This document shows positions 57,723 through 64,000 of a DNA stretch of 64,000 nucleotides, in pieces. The position numbers and the translations under genes are program-made. The stretch comes from Armatimonadetes bacterium UBA1398 (GTDB taxonomy: Bacteria; Armatimonadota; Zipacnadia; UBA1398). The stretch covers positions 33,762 to 97,761 of the forward strand of contig DBQI01000035.1 of the NCBI GenBank assembly GCA_002305165.1, in the 5' to 3' direction. Position 1 is the stretch's first letter; each line of letters opens with the position of its first letter. A model generated the notes under the pieces. It ran no database searches. It saw only the letters and a list, made by a program, of their open reading frames with translations, and was not told where the DNA came from.

Positions 57723-58835
57723 CTACAGCCCCAGCGCCTCCCTCAACACCGGCGCGATCACCTCTGACATGCGGAGGAAGCCGAGATCCGTCGGGTGGAC
57801 TCCATCGACCGTCGCCTCACCGTCGCTCCCGAGGAGATCCTCGCCCTCCACGTACCAGAGGCCCGCGACGCCCTCGGCGAGCAGCTCCTCGTACGCCCCT
57901 CGCAGCGCCTCGTTGAACGCCGGCGCCAGCGCCGCCCAGCTGCCGAGGAGGGGCGAGTGCTGGTAGGTGATGCACTCCACGAGCAGAATGGGCGTGCCGG
58001 GATGGGCCGCTCGTAGGGTCCGCACCACGGACGGCACCCTCTCGGTGACCATGTCCGGGCTCATGTTGGGGAGACAGTCCAGCACGAAGGCGGAGGCGTC
58101 TATCCGCGCGATTCGCTCGCCCATCTCCGGTTCCATCTGACCATTGCCTGAGAACCCCAGGTTGACAGTAGGTAGGTCAAGCCACCGGCCGATGATGGCC
58201 GCGTAGGCCATCCCAGGGCGAGAGGCGCATCCGCCCTGGGTGATGGAGGTCCCGTAGAAGACGACCGGCCGACCCTTCACCGCCGCCGCCCTCAGGATGC
58301 GGGCCTCGGGCGATAGGCCGATCAGCACCTGATCCACGCCGTTATAGAGTGGCAGGTAGAGCAGGTACTCGTGTAGTCCGGGCGCGATGCCGTCCGCGAG
58401 CACTCCCTCGCTCTCCACCCCGGAGGGTCGGCCCGCGCCGATCCAGCGCCAGCCCTCGTCGCCCCGCACATAGAGATCAAGGCCGCTAACGCCCGTCGCG
58501 GGCATGTGGGGCATCTCGAGCGACGCGCGCCGCAAGGTCCAGCGCGCGCTGATCGCGGTGGCGTCGCTCCAGAACCGGACTGCGAGCCCCGCCGAGTCGT
58601 GGCTCAGCCCCCACACGGGATCTCTCACGACGCCCTCCGCATCGGCCGGTAGCCGGTCGTAGGGGTGTGCGAGATCCGTGAAGCCCTGGCCCTCGAGTCC
58701 GATGCTCAGGGCATCGACCCACAGTCTTCCGTCTCCCTCGCGCTGCGTGATCGCGTCGGGCTCAATGGCTTCGAGCCCCGCCTCGTCGATCTGGCACAGC
58801 GCGAGCCCCGGCAGGAGTGAGAGTGCAATCAGCAT
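57723..58835 (-). CDS. Secreted SGNH-family hydrolase
   Basis: A 370-residue exported esterase-like protein; signal peptide about 1-15 (LLPGLALC). An N-terminal beta domain (about 40-185) is followed by an SGNH/GDSL hydrolase domain: FYGTSITQGG with Ser197 (block I), NLGFSGNGQ (blocks II-III) and DGVHPTD (Asp344, His347, block V). Such two-domain proteins are often polysaccharide deacetylating esterases. The substrate is not known. ATG at 58835 with AGGGAAGGG upstream. It is 20 bp downstream of comM on the same strand. Confidence 0.85.
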   Translation of the reverse strand: MLIALSLLPGLALCQIDEAGLEAIEPDAITQREGDGRLWVDALSIGLEGQGFTDLAHPYDRLPADAEGVVRDPVWGLSHDSAGLAVRFWSDATAISARWTLRRASLEMPHMPATGVSGLDLYVRGDEGWRWIGAGRPSGVESEGVLADGIAPGLHEYLLYLPLYNGVDQVLIGLSPEARILRAAAVKGRPVVFYGTSITQGGCASRPGMAYAAIIGRWLDLPTVNLGFSGNGQMEPEMGERIARIDASAFVLDCLPNMSPDMVTERVPSVVRTLRAAHPGTPILLVECITYQHSPLLGSWAALAPAFNEALRGAYEELLAEGVAGLWYVEGEDLLGSDGEATVDGVHPTDLGFLRMSEVIAPVLREALGL

Positions 58836-58855
58836 TGGTATGGTTTCCCTTCCCT

Positions 58856-60391
58856 CTAAGCCCAGAGGTCCGTATCGAGCGCCCGGTACTGCACCGCCTC
58901 CGCCACGTGGGGCAGATCGATGGGCTCCGAGTGGTCCAGGTCGGCGATGGTCCGCGCCAGCTTGAGGACCCGGTGGTACGCCCGCGCCGATAGGCCCAGC
59001 CGCTCCACCGCCGCCTTGAGCAGGGCCTCGGATTCGGCGCTGATTACGCACACCCGCTCCACATCACGTGCGCCCATTTCCTCGTTGCAGAAGAAGGGCC
59101 GCTCCCGGAAGCGCGCGAGCTGCCGCTCTCGAGCCTCCTTGACCCGTTCCCGAATGGACTCCGACGGCTCCCCTGCTTGTCGGCTCGTAAGCTCCTCGCG
59201 CTCCAGCCGCGGCACCTCGATGTGAATGTCGATCCGATCGAGCAGCGGGCCGCTGATCCGCTGCACATAACGCCGTACGACGTCGGGCCGGCACGTGCAC
59301 GCCTTGCGGTTATCGCCTCGGAAACCGCATGGGCAGGGGTTCATGGCCGCCACTAGCATGAAGCTCGCCGGGTAGGTCATGCTGCCCCGCGCGCGGCTGA
59401 TGGTGACGATGCGGTCCTCCAGCGGCTGCCTCAGCACCTCCAGGGAGTCCTTGCGGTACTCGGGGAGCTCATCCAGGAACAGCACCCCGTGGTGCGCGAG
59501 GCTTATCTCCCCTGGCTTAGGCACGGAGCCTCCACCACAGAGGCCCGCTGTAGACGTGGTGTGATGGGGCGCTCGGAAGGGGCGCGTCGTCATCAGGGAG
59601 GTTCCTGGGGCCAGTAGGCCCGCCACGCTGTAGAGCTTCGTGACCTCCAACGCCTCGGACACGGACAGCGCTGGAAGCACCGTCGGGAGGCGTCGGGAGA
59701 GCATCGTCTTGCCCGAGCCCGGCGGACCGATCATGAGCATGTTGTGCCCGCCTGCGGCCGCGATCTCCATGGCCCTCTTCGCGTGGGCCTGGCCCTTCAC
59801 GTCAGCGAAGTCCACGTCGTAGAGGGGCCGATCGAGCTGGCCGTCGGGAATCCCCGCGGGCGTGCGCTCAGCGAGGAGGTTGTTCATCAGGAAGTCGCAG
59901 GTGTCGGCGAGGGAGGTGAGGCCGTAGACCTCCAGGTCCTCGACCACCGCCGCCTCCGCCGCGTTCTCCGCGGGCACGATCATTCGTTCGGCGCCCTCCC
60001 GTCGGGCGGCGATGGCGATGGGCAGCACGCCGCTCACCGGTCTGAGGGTCCCGTCGAGGGAGAGTTCGCCCACGAGACAAGTCGTCTCCAGCCCATCCAG
60101 GGGGATCTGGCCCGTCGACGCGAGGGTCCCGATGGCCAGGGGTAGGTCGAAGCCGGGGCCTTCCTTGCGGATGTCGGCAGGGGCGAGGTTTGCCGTGATG
60201 CGGTGGCTGCCGGGGAAGCGGAATCCCGAGTTCTTGATGGCCGGCCGGACCCGCTCCCGCGACTCGCTGACCCCCGCGTCGGGCAGGCCCACGATCACGA
60301 AGCCCCCCATGCCGCTCACCGCGTCAACTTCCACAGTGACCTGATAGCCGTCGACGCCGTACACCGAACCTGAGATGACCTTGGCGAGCAT
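58856..60391 (-). CDS. comM: ComM/YifB-type AAA+ ATPase (Mg-chelatase family)
   Basis: A 511-residue protein of the YifB/ComM family, hexameric helicases that drive branch migration during natural transformation in some bacteria. It begins with the ChlI-fold N-domain MLAKVISGSVYGVDGYQVTVE, has LAPADIRKEGPGFDLPLA, Walker A GPPGSGKT (222-229), Walker B FLDELPE, the cysteine-rich NPCPCGFRGD and a C-terminal lid with LSARAYHRVLKLARTIADL. All parts are intact. ATG at 60391. Confidence 0.93.
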   Translation of the reverse strand: MLAKVISGSVYGVDGYQVTVEVDAVSGMGGFVIVGLPDAGVSESRERVRPAIKNSGFRFPGSHRITANLAPADIRKEGPGFDLPLAIGTLASTGQIPLDGLETTCLVGELSLDGTLRPVSGVLPIAIAARREGAERMIVPAENAAEAAVVEDLEVYGLTSLADTCDFLMNNLLAERTPAGIPDGQLDRPLYDVDFADVKGQAHAKRAMEIAAAGGHNMLMIGPPGSGKTMLSRRLPTVLPALSVSEALEVTKLYSVAGLLAPGTSLMTTRPFRAPHHTTSTAGLCGGGSVPKPGEISLAHHGVLFLDELPEYRKDSLEVLRQPLEDRIVTISRARGSMTYPASFMLVAAMNPCPCGFRGDNRKACTCRPDVVRRYVQRISGPLLDRIDIHIEVPRLEREELTSRQAGEPSESIRERVKEARERQLARFRERPFFCNEEMGARDVERVCVISAESEALLKAAVERLGLSARAYHRVLKLARTIADLDHSEPIDLPHVAEAVQYRALDTDLWA

Positions 60392-60505
60392 GACGCCTGG
60401 GTTGCACACTCCTTCCTGAGCGCGCTTGCCTTCGGAACGCGAGACGGGCACTTCGCGGCCACACGGCCGATACCTGCGGCCGCTCTCCATCTGCTCCAGG
60501 CGGGG

Positions 60506-60534
60506 TTGCCCCGGTACGGCCAACCGCCTATTGT
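60506..60534 (+). promoter_or_regulatory. Candidate promoter of the CapD-like gene
   Basis: TTGCCC (60506-60511) and TATTGT (60529-60534) are separated by 17 bp. This would put transcription start near 60541, almost at the TTG proposed for the protein, so either the message is leaderless or translation starts further in (60647). Confidence 0.45.
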
Positions 60535-60541
60535 AGAGTGT

Positions 60542-62575
60542 TTGTCCGAAGCGCCATGGGCGGGGTCCCCGCCCCGACCTCGGAGGTCCGAGACGTCGAC
60601 CGCGGTTCGCGATAGGGTAAGCGCCTACAGCCACCGAGCGACCTTGATGCTCGCCGACCTCCTGGCGCTCAGCATCGCCATGGTCGCTGCGGCGGTGGTC
60701 AATTACAACACCCTATCCCCCTCGACGCTCAGCCGCCACCTGGCCGAGCATGTCCCGTCCCTCCTCATCGCCGCTTTCCTCTACGTCATCGCCTTCCACT
60801 TCCACCGGCTCTACCGCTACGCCTGGCGGTTCGCGAGCCTGGAGACGGTGTGGGCTGTCATCGGGGCCACTACGGTGGGTGCCGTGACCTTGGCCATCAT
60901 CGAGTTTCTCCTGAACCGGGCGCGGATGATCGAGCCCCGGATGCTCTTCGTCTTCTGGCTCCTCAGCATCGTCCTCGTCGGGGGCGTCAGGATCCTCTTG
61001 CGCCTCCTCCATGCCCGGCGTTACGGCCTGGATCGCGACGGCGCTCACACCACACAGGAGGCGTCTCGGCCGAAGCGCGCGGTGATCCTCGGGGCTGGCG
61101 GACATGGCGCGCGACTCTGCGCCGCCCTGGAGGAGGACCCTGAGCGGCAGTACGAGATTGTCGCCTTCCTCGACGACGACCCCGCCAAGTGGAACACCTT
61201 CATCCGTCACGCACGCGTCGCTGGTCCCCTCGACAACCTCGGCGAGTTCCTCGAGAGCGGCTCCGTTGACGAGGTGCTCGTCGCCCTCAGTGGGGTCGAT
61301 GGCCCACGCCTCCGCGCGTACGTCATGGCCTGTCGAGCCCGGGGCGTGCCGGTGAAGATGGTCCCCGGCTTCCGCGCCATGCTCAGTGGCAAGACCCAGT
61401 TGAGACTCGAGGAGTTCACCGTCGAGGATCTCCTGCGGCGGCCTCCTGTCAACACCGATCTAGCCTCCGTCGGCGCTGTCATCACTGGACGCCGCGTTCT
61501 CGTGACCGGCGCGGGGGGCTCCATCGGCACCGAGCTGTGCCACCAGTTGAGCGCCCTGGGACCTTCCGGCGTCAGCCTCTTCGGCCACGGGGAGTGTTCC
61601 ATCCACCGGGTCCACACCCAGCTTGTGGCCGCCTACCCGGAGTTGGCCGACCGGTACCACATGGTCATCGGCTCCGTCGCGGACGCCGAGCGCGTCCGCC
61701 AGGTGCTCCGCGAGCGGACGCCCCAGATCGTTTTCCACACGGCAGCCCACAAGCACGTGCCGATCATGGAGCAAAACGTGCTGGAGGCGATCAAGAACAA
61801 CGTCCTCGGGACATTCAACGTCGCCGAGGCGTGCGGGGTGGCCGGCGTGGAGCGCATGGTGCTCATCTCCACCGACAAGGCCGTCTCCCCCTCCAGCGTC
61901 ATGGGCGCCACCAAGTGGCTCTGTGAGGAGGTTGTGCGGGCCATGGCTACGCGCTACCCCGACACAACCTACCTCGCGGTGCGGTTCGGCAATGTGCTGG
62001 ACAGCCGCGGCAGCGTGGTGCCTCTCTTTCGCCAGCAGCTCCAGGCTGGCGGGCCTCTCACCGTGACCCATCCCGACGTGACCCGGTACTTCATGACCAT
62101 CGGCGAAGCCGTGCAACTCGTGCTCCAAGCCGCCGTCGGGAGAACGGGCGAGCTTTGCCTCCTGGACATGGGCGAGCCGGTTCGCATCCTCGACCTCGCC
62201 CGCGACATGATCCGGCTGAGCGGCTTCGAGCCCGATGTGGACATCCCCATTACCTTCACAGGCCTAAGGCCCGGGGAGAAGCTCGAGGAGACCCTCGTCT
62301 GGAACGAGGAGCGGATCGTGCCCAGCGGACGCGAGCGCCTCTTCTTGGTGCAGCGCGACCACTACACCGAGCCCGAGCGCGTGTTCGAGATGGTCGAGCG
62401 TTTTCGCGAGTTCGCGCTGCGGTGTGATGAGGCGGGCGCCAAGCGCTACCTTCAGGAGTGCGTGCCGTCCCTCGCCGAGCACCACCTGGCAGTGGACAGC
62501 CTGACGACGGGCTACCCAGTCACCCCCCGACTCCTCGATGACGCCACGGCCTCGTCGGCGGGGGGCGGCCGGTAG
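60542..62575 (+). CDS. Membrane-bound nucleotide-sugar 4,6-dehydratase (CapD/PglF/WbpM type)
   Basis: A protein of up to 677 residues. Four hydrophobic spans lie in the first 150 residues. A first Rossmann-like domain follows (ILGAGGHGARL, G184), and then the catalytic short-chain dehydrogenase domain with VLVTGAGGSIGTEL (G323), HTAAHKHVPIME, LISTDKAVSPSSVMGATKW, FGNVLDSRGSVVPLF and the C-terminal FTGLRPGEKLEE. Members dehydrate UDP-GlcNAc to a 4-keto-6-deoxy sugar for surface glycans. The catalytic Met-Lys variant (SSVMGATKW instead of YxxxK) is normal for this subfamily. The start is unsettled: TTG 60542, or ATG 60647 which would trim residues before the first span. Confidence 0.88.
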   Translation: MSEAPWAGSPPRPRRSETSTAVRDRVSAYSHRATLMLADLLALSIAMVAAAVVNYNTLSPSTLSRHLAEHVPSLLIAAFLYVIAFHFHRLYRYAWRFASLETVWAVIGATTVGAVTLAIIEFLLNRARMIEPRMLFVFWLLSIVLVGGVRILLRLLHARRYGLDRDGAHTTQEASRPKRAVILGAGGHGARLCAALEEDPERQYEIVAFLDDDPAKWNTFIRHARVAGPLDNLGEFLESGSVDEVLVALSGVDGPRLRAYVMACRARGVPVKMVPGFRAMLSGKTQLRLEEFTVEDLLRRPPVNTDLASVGAVITGRRVLVTGAGGSIGTELCHQLSALGPSGVSLFGHGECSIHRVHTQLVAAYPELADRYHMVIGSVADAERVRQVLRERTPQIVFHTAAHKHVPIMEQNVLEAIKNNVLGTFNVAEACGVAGVERMVLISTDKAVSPSSVMGATKWLCEEVVRAMATRYPDTTYLAVRFGNVLDSRGSVVPLFRQQLQAGGPLTVTHPDVTRYFMTIGEAVQLVLQAAVGRTGELCLLDMGEPVRILDLARDMIRLSGFEPDVDIPITFTGLRPGEKLEETLVWNEERIVPSGRERLFLVQRDHYTEPERVFEMVERFREFALRCDEAGAKRYLQECVPSLAEHHLAVDSLTTGYPVTPRLLDDATASSAGGGR

Positions 62576-62584
62576 GCCAGGGCA

Positions 62585-63982
62585 ATGACTGAATCGCCAC
62601 GCCTGCTCATATTGGGACTCGATGGCGCGCCTGCCCGGTACGTGTTCGACGCGCCCCCTGGCGCTCTACCCAACCTACAGTCCCTCATGGCACGCGGCAT
62701 GTGGGGTCCTCTGACGAGCACCATCCCCCCCATCACCTGCCCCGCTTGGGCCTGCATGAGCACCAGTCGAGACCCCGGGCAGCTGGGACTCTACGGCTTC
62801 CGTAACCGAAGCAGCCCCTCCTACGGCCCAATGGACCGGGCCGATGGCGCCTGGGTGACCGCGCCGCGGCTCTGGGAAGTCCTCTCCGACCTGGGCCGGC
62901 GCTCCGCCGTCCTCGGGCTGCCCCTCTCCTACCCTTGCGAACCCTTCAACGGCTGGCTCATCGGGAGCTTCCTGGGCCCGAATGACCACGACGAGTACAC
63001 CCAGCCTACGAGCCTGGCGGATGAGATCGAGGAGGTGGCGCCGGGCTACATGCTTGATGTGCCTAACTTCCGCACCGACGACAAGGAGCGGCTCCTCGAA
63101 CAGATCCGCCGCATGACGGACCTTCGCTTCCGCCTCGCCGCCCACCTGATGCGCTCACGGCCATGGGACCTCTTCTGGATGGTTGAGATGGGCCCTGACC
63201 GCATGCACCACGGTTTCTGGCGCTACGGAGCCCCCGACCACCGCCTCCACGAGCCGGGCCACCCCTACGAGAGCGCGATCGCGGACTACTATTGCTACGT
63301 GGATGGCCGGATCGGGGAGCTCCTCGACCTCGCCCCACCCGAGACCTCCGTCATGGTCGTGTCCGACCATGGCGCCAAGACCCTCACGGGGGCCATCAGC
63401 ATGAACGACTGGCTCCGCCGCGAGGGCTACCTCGTGATGAACCACGTGCCCGACACCCCCGCGCCCTTGGACCCGGCGTGGGTGGACTGGTCGCGCACCC
63501 GGCTCTGGGCCGAGGGCGGATACTACGCCCGGCTGTTCGTGAACGGCCAGGGGCGGGAACCCCAGGGGATCGTGCCCTCCTCGGAATACGAGGCCCTCCT
63601 CGCTGACGTGACGGCGCGTCTCCGGGGCATGAGAGACCACGAGGGCCGTCCCATGGGGAATCGAGCCATGTCGCCCTATGAGCTCTACCGCGAGGTCCGC
63701 GGGTTGGCCCCTGATCTCATCGTCTACCTGGGCGACCTGGACTGGCGCTCCGCAGGCACCGTGGGGCACCGGGACATCTATCTGCTGGAGAACGATACAG
63801 GGCCAGATGACGCGAACCACAGCCAGGAGGGCATCTTCATCCTCGCGGGGCCCGACGTGCCTGCATCCGGACGGGTCCGGGGAGCGGAGATCTACGATGT
63901 GGCGCCGACGGCCCTGGCCCTCATGGGCTGCCCCGTGCCCTTGGAGATGATCGGCCGGGACCTGCGCACCATCCGCGCCTAG
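62585..63982 (+). CDS. Alkaline-phosphatase-superfamily phosphodiesterase
   Basis: A 465-residue enzyme of the type I phosphodiesterase/nucleotide pyrophosphatase branch of the alkaline phosphatase superfamily. The metal and nucleophile motifs are LILGLDGAP (about 8-16), PPITCPAWACMSTSRDPGQLGLYGF (probable nucleophile Thr about 56), MGPDRMHHGFW and VVSDHGAKTL, with a late NHSQEGIFILAGP. Such proteins often sit in polysaccharide gene clusters and may move phosphate-linked groups onto glycans. It is 9 bases after the CapD-like gene and likely cotranscribed. No signal peptide is visible. It ends 18 bp before the window edge. Confidence 0.85.
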   Translation: MTESPRLLILGLDGAPARYVFDAPPGALPNLQSLMARGMWGPLTSTIPPITCPAWACMSTSRDPGQLGLYGFRNRSSPSYGPMDRADGAWVTAPRLWEVLSDLGRRSAVLGLPLSYPCEPFNGWLIGSFLGPNDHDEYTQPTSLADEIEEVAPGYMLDVPNFRTDDKERLLEQIRRMTDLRFRLAAHLMRSRPWDLFWMVEMGPDRMHHGFWRYGAPDHRLHEPGHPYESAIADYYCYVDGRIGELLDLAPPETSVMVVSDHGAKTLTGAISMNDWLRREGYLVMNHVPDTPAPLDPAWVDWSRTRLWAEGGYYARLFVNGQGREPQGIVPSSEYEALLADVTARLRGMRDHEGRPMGNRAMSPYELYREVRGLAPDLIVYLGDLDWRSAGTVGHRDIYLLENDTGPDDANHSQEGIFILAGPDVPASGRVRGAEIYDVAPTALALMGCPVPLEMIGRDLRTIRA

Positions 63983-64000
63983 CCCGCCTTATTCATGAGA

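Overview
The window is 64 kb of high-GC (roughly two thirds G+C by eye) bacterial chromosome with densely packed genes on both strands, many GTG and TTG starts, and clear Shine-Dalgarno sites. There is no phage, plasmid, transposase or CRISPR array. Secreted glycosidase-like proteins, lipoproteins with carboxypeptidase-regulatory-like and FlgD-like domains, a B12-dependent ribonucleotide reductase, Rex and a long-chain polyprenyl synthase suggest a free-living polysaccharide-using bacterium from a little-cultured phylum. Something near Armatimonadota or neighbouring candidate phyla is possible, but there is no marker gene here that settles the taxonomy.

Layout. 0-6 kb: end of an unknown gene, rsmE, then a rhamnose/AI-2-type sugar importer whose ATPase and first permease are one fused protein, followed by a second permease, a lipoprotein binding protein and a strong terminator. 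6-9.6 kb: nrdJ, preceded by two NrdR-box-like sites 32 bp apart. 9.6-15.3 kb (minus): a GH106-like hydrolase, a Gfo/Idh/MocA oxidoreductase, a phosphotriesterase-family hydrolase and a rhomboid protease. 15.3-25.7 kb: membrane TPR protein, two secreted TIM-barrel glycosidase-like proteins, CapA, a small ribbon-helix-helix regulator divergent from UDP-xylose synthase, argF, tRNA-Pro(CGG), a YqaA-type membrane protein and another secreted protein. 25.7-37 kb: two coupled surface lipoproteins, alpha-mannosidase, a THUMP methyltransferase, a subtilase coupled to a small lipoprotein, and OsmC. 37-43.9 kb (minus): esterase, ybaB, dnaX, DUF2007, a J-domain/PQQ fusion, a double amidohydrolase and a YfcE-like phosphoesterase. 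43.5-48.7 kb: a zone with three broken genes (one with an in-frame TAG, a wecC remnant, and a hybrid kinase with deletion plus frameshift) and a 106-bp inverted-repeat element, among intact FAH hydrolase, polyprenyl synthase and rex. 48.7-64 kb: a 45-aa membrane protein overlapping galT, a VOC protein, a DUF6807/PmoA-like protein, a GH116 enzyme with an inserted domain, M42 peptidase, HEAT protein, SGNH hydrolase, comM, a CapD-like nucleotide-sugar dehydratase and an alkaline-phosphatase-superfamily protein.

Taken together: extracellular glycan breakdown (GH106-like, GH38, GH116, esterases) feeds a sugar importer, while UXS, GalT, CapD, CapA and the damaged wecC relate to making surface polysaccharide. 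Housekeeping genes are interspersed. The most noteworthy items are the fused ATPase-permease, the paired NrdR sites, the cluster of gene ruins, and several unusual domain architectures. No complete new defence or mobile system was found.
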